Shown: piece after piece, positions 1-5,060 of the stretch
Layout: each line of letters begins with the position of its first letter
Numbering within the stretch: the stretch's first letter is position 1
Origin: AG41 sp036522815
GTDB taxonomy: Bacteria > Gemmatimonadota > Gemmatimonadetes > Gemmatimonadales > GWC2-71-9
Assembly: GCA_036522815.1 (NCBI GenBank)
Contig: DATDFC010000206.1
Location: 1-5,060, forward strand
DNA: 5,060 nucleotides
Direction of reading: 5' to 3'
The notes under the pieces: model-generated
Databases searched by the model: none
Told to the model about the DNA's origin: nothing
Seen by the model: only the letters and a program-made list of their open reading frames with translations
Position numbers and translations under genes: made by a program

Positions 1-336
1 CACCTGCCGCACCTCGATGATGTCGCCGTCCAGCATGGGGGCGCGCTTGGCCCATTCGATCGCTTCGGCCCGGGACTTGACCTGGATCATCCAGTAGCCG
101 CCGAGCACCTCCTTCGCCTCGGTGAACGGCCCGTCGGTGACGGTGGCCTTGCCGCCCGAGAACTTGACGCGGGCGCCGGTGGCGGGCGGGTGCAGCCCGT
201 CCAGCGCCAGCACCACGCCGGCCTTGGTGAGCGACTCGTTGTACTTGGTCAGCTTGGCGACGAGGTCCGCCGGGGGGGCAAAGCCCGCAGGCGCCTTATC
301 GTACCCCTTGGGGATCACCAGCATCATGAATCGCAT
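1..336 (-). CDS. YCII-related (DGPF-domain) protein, 3' end outside window
   Basis: Read on the minus strand, this gives 112 residues from Met at 336 to the window edge without a stop. It begins MRFMMLVIPKGYDK and contains the family hallmark TDGPFTEAKEVLGGYW (about residues 67-82 from this start), followed by an amphipathic stretch (SRAEAIEWAKRAPM) and DGDIIEVRQV. This is the pattern of the small YCII/DGPF proteins, usually about 115-150 residues, which form a dimeric ferredoxin-like fold; their biochemical role is mostly unknown. A GAGGAG site (346-351) lies 9 bases before this Met. An alternative Met at 342 adds two residues (MT), overlaps the stop codon of the upstream DoxX-like gene (TGATG) and is only 3 bases from the same site. 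I prefer 336 for spacing and because family members typically start at this point. Likely co-transcribed with, and translationally coupled to, the DoxX-like gene. In known genomes DGPF proteins often neighbour ECF sigma factors; none is visible here. Confidence 0.9.
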   Translation of the reverse strand, partial: MRFMMLVIPKGYDKAPAGFAPPADLVAKLTKYNESLTKAGVVLALDGLHPPATGARVKFSGGKATVTDGPFTEAKEVLGGYWMIQVKSRAEAIEWAKRAPMLDGDIIEVRQV

Positions 337-341
337 GGTCA

Positions 342-752
342 TCAGCTCCTCACGATCACGGTTTGGTAACGGGTCCGCTCCAGGAATCGCCGCCGGCCCA
401 GGGCGACCGTGGCGGCGAGGATCCCCACGCAGAACGGCAGCGCCGCCGGCGCCGCCCCTTGCGTGGCCACCGTCACGACGGTCGCGCCGATCATGATGAT
501 CACCAGCCCGGCGGCCGCCAGCGGAGTGAAGCCGGTACGGATACGCAGCAGCCCCGGGAGAATCAGGCCGATCGCGCCCGTCACCTCGCACACGCCGATG
601 AACTTGAGGAAGGCGGCGGGAAGCGGGCTCACCTTCGCCAGTGCCGCGAGCGGGAGGGCGAGCTTGAACCCGCCAGCGAACAAAAAGAGGGCGGCCAGCA
701 GGCCCTGAATGACCCACAGCGCCGCGTTGGACTTGTTGGTTGTGACGGGCAT
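342..752 (-). CDS. DoxX-like family small membrane protein
   Basis: This encodes 136 residues with four hydrophobic segments at about 12-34, 48-69, 77-97 and 104-119. The first contains the LFLFAGGFKLA element and the second begins FLKFIGVCEVTGAIGLILPG, both typical of the DoxX-like family (four-helix inner-membrane proteins, named after a subunit linked to thiosulfate:quinone oxidoreductase). The real function of most DoxX-like members is not known, and nothing here points to thiosulfate metabolism. The frame stays open upstream to a Met at 803, but Met at 752 is preferred: an AAGGAG site (761-766) sits 8 bases before it, and the upstream 17 codons would place that site inside the gene. The stop (TGA, 342-344) overlaps a possible ATG of the YCII gene by one base. 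The C-terminus is basic (RRRFLERTR), fitting a cytoplasmic tail. Confidence 0.85.
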   Translation of the reverse strand: MPVTTNKSNAALWVIQGLLAALFLFAGGFKLALPLAALAKVSPLPAAFLKFIGVCEVTGAIGLILPGLLRIRTGFTPLAAAGLVIIMIGATVVTVATQGAAPAALPFCVGILAATVALGRRRFLERTRYQTVIVRS

Positions 753-760
753 GGTCCCTG

Positions 761-766
761 CTCCTT
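761..766 (-). promoter_or_regulatory. Ribosome binding site deciding the DoxX-like start
   Basis: AAGGAG on the minus strand, 8 bases before the ATG at 752. It lies inside the longer open frame from 803, which argues for the shorter protein. Confidence 0.7.
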
Positions 767-802
767 GGCGTGCGAGTATGGCGCCGGCGTTTCCGGCTCC
801 CA

Positions 803-830
803 CTCATACGTCGAGTGGCGCCTCGAGCAA
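803..830 (-). promoter_or_regulatory. Weak candidate promoter for the DoxX-like/YCII unit
   Basis: On the minus strand a TTGCTC box (825-830) and a TATGAG box (803-808) are separated by 16 bases, placing transcription start near 796 and leaving a leader of roughly 45 bases before the ATG at 752. Both boxes match the sigma-70 consensus only partly, so this is a positional suggestion. Confidence 0.2.
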
Positions 831-863
831 TCGACACCACGCAGGTTGTGGGGACACCGCGAC

Positions 864-943
864 TTAGGGAACCTCTGCACAACTGGGGCGCCCTCCGCCC
901 CGACCCCCAGCGCCACGTACCGAGTGGTGCAGAGGTTCCTTAG
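864..943. mobile_element. Candidate 72-bp MITE with TTAG target duplication (IS5-like)
   Basis: Inverted ends GGAACCTCTGCAC (868-880) and GTGCAGAGGTTCC (927-939) are perfect 13-bp complements. Allowing one mismatch, pairing extends three further bases inward (882-884 with 923-925). The 72-bp unit is flanked on both sides by TTAG (864-867 and 940-943), as expected of a 4-bp target duplication. IS5-group elements are known to duplicate YTAR targets, and TTAG fits that. The core holds a second hairpin (GGGGCG 885-890 with CGCCCC 896-901) and no coding capacity. It sits between the stop codon of the histidine-rich gene (956) and the promoter region of the DoxX-like gene. Transcribed as RNA it would fold into a long hairpin and could double as a terminator. 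What is seen is the palindrome and flanking repeat; the transposon identity is inferred. Confidence 0.55.
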
Positions 944-955
944 AGCGTTGCGTCG

Positions 956-1519
956 TCAGGTCGTTGCGGGGTGGGGGTGGAGCGCGCAGCTGCACCGCAT
1001 CCGCGCGGCGTCAGGGTCGCTCGGAAACAGATGATAGTACATCGCCACCATCATCGGGATGAACACTACACTGTTGTAGAACAGGTGCAGCTCGAGCCGG
1101 GGAAACCACAGCTGCACGATGCTGGTGGGCACCGGAGACCCGAACAGCGTGCGGCCCGCGATCACCTGACCCTGGAGTAGCGCATGCTCGATGTGATGCC
1201 AGAACTGGATCACGAGCGCCGCCAGCCACCACGCCCGGGATCGGCCCACGAAGCCGGGCAGCAGCGCCCAGATACCGGCCAGCATGACCAGGGCATACCC
1301 GTAGTGCAGCACCTCGGAGTGCACCAGCCACGGGAACGCCTGACCCAGCACGCCGCGCGCCTGGTGCACCGGCCATTTCAGCACGTACACCTGATAGGCC
1401 TGCACTAGATGCTCGGCCCAGTGGGCGATCACGATCACCAGGAAGACCTGCAGCGCCCGTTTGTGCCACGGGCCGTTGAGCTTGCCGATGAACGAAGTCG
1501 TGAACGCGGTACTGGCCAT
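956..1519 (-). CDS. Uncharacterised histidine-rich multi-pass membrane protein
   Basis: This encodes 187 residues from the ATG at 1519. I do not recognise a named family, although similar conserved hypothetical membrane proteins exist to my knowledge. Hydrophobic segments lie at about 22-40, 73-91, 97-107 and 147-163. Histidines cluster at or near them: H33 and H37 (HWAEH), H67 and H72 (HSEVLH), H108, H109 and H112 (HHIEH), and H145 (ELH), a layout that could hold a metal or haem in the membrane. The tail is short and has two cysteines (RCSCALHPHP). The frame is open 130 codons further upstream, but that stretch covers the promoter and the riboswitch on the opposite strand and does not look like protein, so it was dropped. 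No clear Shine-Dalgarno site precedes the ATG. The gene is divergent from the KimA-like gene and shares a 268-bp intergenic region with it. Confidence 0.75.
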   Translation of the reverse strand: MASTAFTTSFIGKLNGPWHKRALQVFLVIVIAHWAEHLVQAYQVYVLKWPVHQARGVLGQAFPWLVHSEVLHYGYALVMLAGIWALLPGFVGRSRAWWLAALVIQFWHHIEHALLQGQVIAGRTLFGSPVPTSIVQLWFPRLELHLFYNSVVFIPMMVAMYYHLFPSDPDAARMRCSCALHPHPATT

Positions 1520-1546
1520 GCGGGCTCGCGGAGCCGGGGAGCGGAT

Positions 1547-1576
1547 ATTATGCGCCGCTCCTGCGAGCGGTGGCAA
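1547..1576 (-). promoter_or_regulatory. Sigma-70-like promoter of the histidine-rich membrane gene
   Basis: On the minus strand TTGCCA (1571-1576, five of six matches to the -35 consensus) and CATAAT (1547-1552, five of six to the -10 consensus) are separated by 18 bases. Transcription would start near 1540, leaving a leader of about 20 bases before the ATG at 1519, with no obvious ribosome binding site in it. This is the best promoter match in the window. Confidence 0.55.
1555..1570. promoter_or_regulatory. Perfect dyad in the promoter spacer, possible operator
   Basis: CCGCTC (1555-1560) and GAGCGG (1565-1570) are exact inverted repeats with a 4-base centre. They fall wholly between the -35 and -10 boxes of the minus-strand promoter, a usual place for a repressor or MerR-type activator site. 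With 18 bases the spacer is also slightly long. Function is inferred from position only. Confidence 0.35.
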
Positions 1577-1620
1577 GGGTCCGTAGCGCAGCACGAACAG
1601 AAAGACATACGGGCGGGGAC

Positions 1621-1649
1621 TTGCATCCCGGGCCGACGTTGTGTAGTTA
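1621..1649 (+). promoter_or_regulatory. Weak candidate promoter for the riboswitch transcript
   Basis: TTGCAT (1621-1626) and TAGTTA (1644-1649) are separated by 17 bases and would start RNA near 1655, just where the riboswitch begins. The boxes match the consensus poorly, so the support is mostly positional. Confidence 0.25.
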
Positions 1650-1654
1650 GCTGC

Positions 1655-1776
1655 CGCAAGCCGAGTCCCGCTACCTGAGCGGGAACGGGGGACCCAGGTA
1701 GTCGGGGCGCAGCGCCACCAGCGCAGGGCAGCCAGTCTCTTCCGCCCGAGCCCGTCAGCTAACCCCGTAGGCTTCG
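1655..1776 (+). ncRNA. c-di-AMP riboswitch (ydaO/yuaA class)
   Basis: The 5' untranslated region of the KimA-like gene carries the landmark segments of the ydaO/yuaA RNA in the right order. Stem P1 is AAGCC (1658-1662) with GGCTT (1770-1774). A hairpin CCCGCT/AGCGGG follows (1667-1672 with 1678-1683), then the conserved GGGGGACCCAGG (1687-1698), a GGGGCGCAGC segment (1704-1713), the GGGCAG element (1726-1731), and finally GCCCGAGCCCGTCAGCTAAC (1744-1763) continuing into CCCGTAGGC. The class binds two molecules of cyclic di-AMP and acts as an OFF switch, very often ahead of K+ transporters and cell-wall hydrolases. The downstream gene is a K+ transporter of exactly the kind named after this RNA, which strongly supports the call. 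P1 ends only two bases before the GAGGAG ribosome binding site. The outer boundaries are uncertain by a few bases. Confidence 0.93.
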
Positions 1777-1783
1777 AGGAGAG
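1776..1783 (+). promoter_or_regulatory. Ribosome binding site of the KimA-like gene
   Basis: GAGGAGAG directly follows riboswitch stem P1, and its GGAG is 6 bases from the ATG at 1788. This fixes the start at 1788 rather than at the internal Met at 1842. GTCTCTTC (1735-1742), in the variable arm of the riboswitch, can pair with GGAGAGAC (1778-1785), eight pairs including one G-U, and so could hide the site. Confidence 0.75.
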
Positions 1784-1787
1784 ACCG

Positions 1788-3818
1788 ATGTTGCCCCCGA
1801 CCGCGGGCCTCCCTGATCTCAGGGAGCCGTGGACCGCACGCATGAAGCGCGTCCTGCTCGGCAGGAAGCGCGAGCTCCATCCCCAGGTCTTCCACAAAGT
1901 CTCGCTCATCGCGCTGCTGGCGTGGGTGGGTCTTGGCGCCGATGGCCTGTCGTCCTCCGCGTACGGGCCCGAGGAGGCGTTCCGGACACTGGGCGCGCAT
2001 ACCTACCTGGCGATGGCGCTGGCCGTCGCGACGGCGTTCACCGTCCTCGTCATCTCATACGCCTATAGCCGCATCATCGAGCAGTTCCCACTCGGTGGCG
2101 GCGGGTACGTCGTCGCCTCACGGCTGCTGGGGCAGAGCGCCGGCGTCGTGTCGGGATGTGCCCTGGTCGTGGACTACGTGCTCACGATTTCCATCTCCAT
2201 CGCCGCGGCGGGCGACGCCATCTTCAGCTTCCTGCCGCCCGCATGGAGCGGAGTCGTGGCGCTCGGCGTGCCCGTCAAGCTGGTGGTGGAGTTCGCGGCC
2301 ATCGCCTTCCTCATGCTGTTGAATCTGCGCGGGGTGAAGGAATCCGTGATCGCGCTCGCGCCGCTCTTCCTGACGTTCCTCGTCAGCCACGCGATCCTCA
2401 TCGGCGGCGTGATCCTCGGCCGGGTCGGCGACATCCCGGCCGTGTTCCGGGAAGTGCGCGATGGGTTCGGGCAGGGCCTGCACGCACCGCCGCTGGGCCT
2501 GGGCCTCGCCGGGATGCTCGCGCTCTTGGTGCGCGCGTACGCGCTGGGGGGCGGGACCTATACGGGGATCGAAGCGGTGTCGAACGGGCTCTCGATCATG
2601 CGGGAGCCGAAGGTGCAGACCGGCAAGCGCACCATGGCCCTCATGGCGGTGTCACTGGCGGTGACCGCCGGTGGGCTCATCCTCGCCTATCTGCTCGTGC
2701 ACGCCACGCCGGCTCCCGGCCGGACGATGAACGCGGTACTGGCGAGCCGTTTCGCCGGCGGTTGGGGGGGCATCGGCGCCGCATTCGTGCTGATCACGTT
2801 GTTGTCCGAAGCCTTGCTCCTCATCGTGGCGGGTCAGACCGGGTTCATCGACGGGCCGCGAGTCATGGCGAACATGGCGGTCGATTCCTACTTGCCGCAC
2901 CGCTTCAGCCAGCTCTCGGACCGGCTCACCATGTCGTACGGTGTGTTGTTGATCGGTGGCGCTTCGCTGCTGGCGCTGGTGTACACCGGCGGGGACGTGA
3001 CCCATCTGGTAGTGCTGTATTCGATCAACGTGTTCCTGACCTTCTCCCTGTCCGAGCTCGCGATGTGCCGATTCTGGGTGCGTGAGCGGAAGAAACACGC
3101 CACCTGGCGTAAGCACATCGCCGTGCACCTGGTCGGCCTCACGCTGTGCCTGTTCATCCTCACGGTCACGGTCTATGAGAAGTTCGAGGAAGGGGGATGG
3201 GTCACGCTCGCACTGACCGGCGGCTTGATCGCGGCCTGTTTCCTCATTCGGAGGCACTACCGCCTGGTCCACGACAGCCTCAGACGCCTCGACGGGATCC
3301 TGGAGGCGCTTCCCGCCGGCAGCGTGGCCGGTGCGCGGGCGCTCGACCCCGCCGCGCCGACGGCGGTGCTGCTGGTGGGCGGTTATGCGGGCCTGGGCAT
3401 TCATTCGCTGCTGTCGGTCGAGCGCCTGTTCCCAGGCTATTTCAAGAACTTCGTCTTTGTCTCGGTGGGAGTGATCGATTCGGCGAGCTTCGTGAACGTC
3501 GAGGCGGTCGAGGAGGTCCGCACCCGCACGGCAGCGGATCTGCGCCGCTACGTCGAGCTCGCCACCGGCCTCGGTCTCGCGGCCGAGTCGCGGATGGCGG
3601 TGGGCACCGAGGCGGTCGCCACCGCAGCGAACCTGTGCGGCCAGATCGCCCGTGAGTTTCCGCGCTGTCTCTTCTTCGCGGGCAAGCTGATCTTCCAGCG
3701 GGAGCGGTGGTACCAGCGGGTTCTTCACAACGAAACGGCGTATCAACTCCAGCGCCGCTTGCAATTCGCCGGGTTGAACGCGATGGTCCTCCCGGTCCGC
3801 ATCACGGAGGCTGCATAA
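1788..3818 (+). CDS. kimA: KimA-like high-affinity potassium permease (APC superfamily)
   Basis: This encodes 676 residues: a transporter core of about 12 membrane helices (residues 38-490) and a soluble cytoplasmic C-terminal domain (about 495-676). It resembles Bacillus subtilis KimA (formerly YdaO, about 607 residues), a K+/H+ symporter that works as a dimer. Shared blocks include ADGLSSSAYGPEE (51-63), FPLGGGGYVVA (100-110), VVDYVLTISIS (127-137), NLRGVKES (179-186), YTGIEAVSN (258-266) and the C-terminal RWYQRVLHNETAYQL (640-654). Residues matching the K+-site set I recall for KimA are all present with correct spacing: D52, Y59, D129, T133, S137, T259 and E262. The first 18 residues have no counterpart in KimA, where similarity begins near MKRVLLGRK (Met19), but the ribosome binding site supports the longer start. 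The gene is preceded by a c-di-AMP riboswitch. In KimA the cytoplasmic domain also binds c-di-AMP, so control at both RNA and protein level is plausible. An amino-acid permease role is the alternative, and less likely. Confidence 0.93.
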   Translation: MLPPTAGLPDLREPWTARMKRVLLGRKRELHPQVFHKVSLIALLAWVGLGADGLSSSAYGPEEAFRTLGAHTYLAMALAVATAFTVLVISYAYSRIIEQFPLGGGGYVVASRLLGQSAGVVSGCALVVDYVLTISISIAAAGDAIFSFLPPAWSGVVALGVPVKLVVEFAAIAFLMLLNLRGVKESVIALAPLFLTFLVSHAILIGGVILGRVGDIPAVFREVRDGFGQGLHAPPLGLGLAGMLALLVRAYALGGGTYTGIEAVSNGLSIMREPKVQTGKRTMALMAVSLAVTAGGLILAYLLVHATPAPGRTMNAVLASRFAGGWGGIGAAFVLITLLSEALLLIVAGQTGFIDGPRVMANMAVDSYLPHRFSQLSDRLTMSYGVLLIGGASLLALVYTGGDVTHLVVLYSINVFLTFSLSELAMCRFWVRERKKHATWRKHIAVHLVGLTLCLFILTVTVYEKFEEGGWVTLALTGGLIAACFLIRRHYRLVHDSLRRLDGILEALPAGSVAGARALDPAAPTAVLLVGGYAGLGIHSLLSVERLFPGYFKNFVFVSVGVIDSASFVNVEAVEEVRTRTAADLRRYVELATGLGLAAESRMAVGTEAVATAANLCGQIAREFPRCLFFAGKLIFQRERWYQRVLHNETAYQLQRRLQFAGLNAMVLPVRITEAA

Positions 3819-3832
3819 TGTCCCCGGCCGCG

Positions 3833-3838
3833 TATACT
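3833..3838 (+). promoter_or_regulatory. Possible -10 element ahead of the GMC dehydrogenase
   Basis: TATACT matches the -10 consensus at five of six positions and would start RNA near 3845, just before the AGGGAGG ribosome binding site. No convincing -35 box lies 16-18 bases upstream, where the end of the KimA-like gene is. The gene may instead be reached by read-through. Confidence 0.3.
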
Positions 3839-3851
3839 TTCCAGACCTACC

Positions 3852-3858
3852 AGGGAGG
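3852..3858 (+). promoter_or_regulatory. Ribosome binding site deciding the GTG start
   Basis: AGGGAGG, 5 bases before GTG at 3864. No ATG in this frame lies near the conserved N-terminal FAD motif, so this site settles the start. Confidence 0.75.
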
Positions 3859-3863
3859 GATTC

Positions 3864-5060
3864 GTGCCGCCTCAGAGTTATGACGCCATCGTCGTGGGAT
3901 CGGGCATCTCCGGGGGATGGGCCGCGAAGGAGCTCACGGAGAAAGGGCTTCAGGTCTTACTGCTCGAGCGCGGCAAGAACATCGAGCACGTCAAGGACTA
4001 CCTCAACGCGACCAAAGGTCCGTGGGAGTATCCCCATCGTGGCGGGCGCACGCGCGCGATGGAGCTGGCCTACCCGGTGCTGAAGCGTGACTACCCGCTC
4101 AACGAGAAGAACCTGGACTGGTGGGCCTCCGACAAGGACTCTCCCTACACCGAGATCAAACGGTTCGACTGGTTCCGCGGTTACCACGTAGGCGGTCGCT
4201 CGCTCATGTGGGGCCGGCAGAGTTATCGCTGGAGCGACTTCGACTTCGAGGCCAACGCGCGCGAGGGGATTGCGGTCGACTGGCCGATCCGCTACGCCGA
4301 CCTGGCACCGTGGTACGATTACGTCGAACGGCACGCCGGCATCTCCGGGTCGCGGGAGGGGATGCCGCAGCTTCCCGACGGACAATTCCAGCCGGCCATG
4401 CCCCTCAACTGCGGCGAGGCGGTGGTCGCCGAGCGGCTGCGGAAGCGGTTCGCGGGGCGGCGCCGGATCATTCCCGGCCGCACGGCGAACCTGACACAGG
4501 CGCTGGCCGGGCGCGCACCCTGCCAGTTCCGCAACGCCTGTTGGCTCGGCTGTCCGTACGGCGGGTACTTCAGCACGCAATCCTCGACATTGCCGCCGGC
4601 CATGGCCACCGGACGGCTGACGCTCAAGCCGTTCGCGATCGTCACGGAGATGGTGTACGACCGCGATAAGAAGCGCGCCACCGGCGTGCGGGTCCTCGAC
4701 GCGGTCACCGGCCAGACCACCGAGTACACGGCGCGAATCATCTTCCTGTGCGCGTCTGCGTTGAATTCGACCTGGTTGCTGCTACGCTCCGCGACGGAGG
4801 TGTGGCCCGACGGGCTGGGGTCGAGCTCCGGAGAGCTGGGGCACAACCTGATGGATCATCACTTTCGTGTGGGTGCGCAGGGTACGATCGAAGGGCTCGA
4901 TGACAAGTATTACAATGGCCGGCGACCCACCGGCTTCTACATCCCGCGCTACCGCAATTTGTTCGGCGACAAGCGGCCGTACCTGCGGGGCTTCGGCTAC
5001 CAGGGGGGCGCCAGCCGTCAGGGGTGGTCGCGCGCGGTGGCCGAGCTGGGGGTGGGCGGT
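3864..5060 (+). CDS. GMC-family FAD dehydrogenase with Fe-S cysteine motif, 3' end outside window
   Basis: The 399 residues present (family members are usually 530-590) start at GTG after a strong ribosome binding site. The N-terminus has the Rossmann FAD motif GSGISGG (12-18) and the ADP-ribose acidic residue in LLLERG (E35). Further family features are HVGGRSLMWGRQS (108-120), the VDWPIRYADLAPWYDYVE segment (138-155) and SSGELGHNLMDHH (321-333). Cysteines at 220, 226 and 230 (C-x5-C-x3-C) match the ligand spacing I recall for the [3Fe-4S] cluster in FAD-dependent glucose dehydrogenase; fructose and gluconate dehydrogenase large subunits form the same group. It therefore probably oxidises a sugar or polyol and passes electrons to a cytochrome or quinone, not to oxygen. 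The substrate cannot be told, and the catalytic His region lies beyond the edge. There is no signal peptide on this subunit; export with a Tat-tagged small subunit is the family pattern, but no such gene lies upstream. It is 45 bases after the KimA-like gene. Confidence 0.92.
   Translation, partial: MPPQSYDAIVVGSGISGGWAAKELTEKGLQVLLLERGKNIEHVKDYLNATKGPWEYPHRGGRTRAMELAYPVLKRDYPLNEKNLDWWASDKDSPYTEIKRFDWFRGYHVGGRSLMWGRQSYRWSDFDFEANAREGIAVDWPIRYADLAPWYDYVERHAGISGSREGMPQLPDGQFQPAMPLNCGEAVVAERLRKRFAGRRRIIPGRTANLTQALAGRAPCQFRNACWLGCPYGGYFSTQSSTLPPAMATGRLTLKPFAIVTEMVYDRDKKRATGVRVLDAVTGQTTEYTARIIFLCASALNSTWLLLRSATEVWPDGLGSSSGELGHNLMDHHFRVGAQGTIEGLDDKYYNGRRPTGFYIPRYRNLFGDKRPYLRGFGYQGGASRQGWSRAVAELGVGG

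Noticed and set aside
868..939. The palindrome read simply as a rho-independent terminator
   Set aside because: Neither strand has a run of T after the stem, the loop is long, and the exact TTAG flanks are better explained by insertion. A secondary terminator role remains possible.
1576..1654. A possible tRNA or other structured RNA between the promoter and the riboswitch
   Set aside because: I could not build a cloverleaf or find a T-loop or CCA end; the sequence looks like an ordinary promoter region.
1520..1909. N-terminal extension of the histidine-rich protein by 130 codons in the same open frame
   Set aside because: The stretch is antisense to the riboswitch and the start of the permease gene, contains the gene's own promoter, and reads as arginine/serine/proline-rich noise typical of GC-rich shadow frames.
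1501..2743. A 16-base exact direct repeat, TGAACGCGGTACTGGC, at 1501-1516 and 2728-2743
   Set aside because: Both copies lie in coding sequence, on opposite sense relative to their genes, and encode unrelated peptides. There is no flanking similarity, so chance in GC-rich DNA is the likely cause.
2156..3085. Plus-strand open frame of 309 codons inside the KimA-like gene
   Set aside because: It is an out-of-frame shadow, with an Arg/Gly/Ala-rich low-complexity product and no ribosome binding site.
2652..3764. Long minus-strand open frame (370 codons) opposite the KimA-like gene
   Set aside because: Its product is rich in Arg, Gln, His and Asp with no domain pattern, as expected from the antisense of a GC-rich membrane-protein gene. 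The plus-strand frame is clearly the real gene.
3957..4580. Minus-strand open frame of 207 codons opposite the GMC gene
   Set aside because: The plus strand here encodes an unmistakable GMC protein with ordered motifs; the antisense product has no recognisable features.

Overview
The window is GC-rich bacterial DNA with compact genes, Shine-Dalgarno sites and Gram-negative-style sigma-70-like promoter candidates. The gene mix is a DGPF/YCII protein, a DoxX-like protein, a KimA-type potassium permease under a c-di-AMP riboswitch, and a GMC dehydrogenase of the Fe-S type. This fits a soil or environmental bacterium such as Gemmatimonadota, Acidobacteriota or a myxobacterial relative. The phylum is a guess from gene content and base composition, not shown by the sequence.

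Layout. Positions 1-752 (minus strand) hold a two-gene unit: a DoxX-like small membrane protein followed by a YCII/DGPF protein that runs off the left edge. The two are joined by a TGATG stop/start overlap. Positions 753-955 are non-coding and contain their probable promoter and a 72-bp palindromic element (868-939) flanked by TTAG repeats, which looks like a tiny IS5-type MITE. Positions 956-1519 (minus) encode an uncharacterised, histidine-rich multi-pass membrane protein with a good promoter at 1547-1576. The divergent intergenic region 1520-1787 also carries a ydaO/yuaA-class c-di-AMP riboswitch (about 1655-1776), reading rightward. Positions 1788-3818 (plus) encode a KimA-like APC-superfamily K+ transporter with every K+-site residue that I recall from Bacillus KimA in place. 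Positions 3864-5060 (plus, runs off the right edge) encode a GMC flavin dehydrogenase with the C-x5-C-x3-C spacing of the [3Fe-4S] FAD-glucose/fructose dehydrogenase group. It starts at GTG.

How the parts work together. The clearest functional unit is riboswitch plus transporter: high c-di-AMP, which signals enough K+, should shut off synthesis of a K+ importer. The riboswitch ends so close to the ribosome binding site that control is probably at translation. The GMC gene follows 45 bases later with its own ribosome binding site and possibly its own -10 element, so it may be only loosely linked. The leftmost pair is of the kind often found beside ECF sigma factors, and such a gene may lie just outside the window. 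I see no CRISPR array, tRNA, rRNA or complete insertion sequence.
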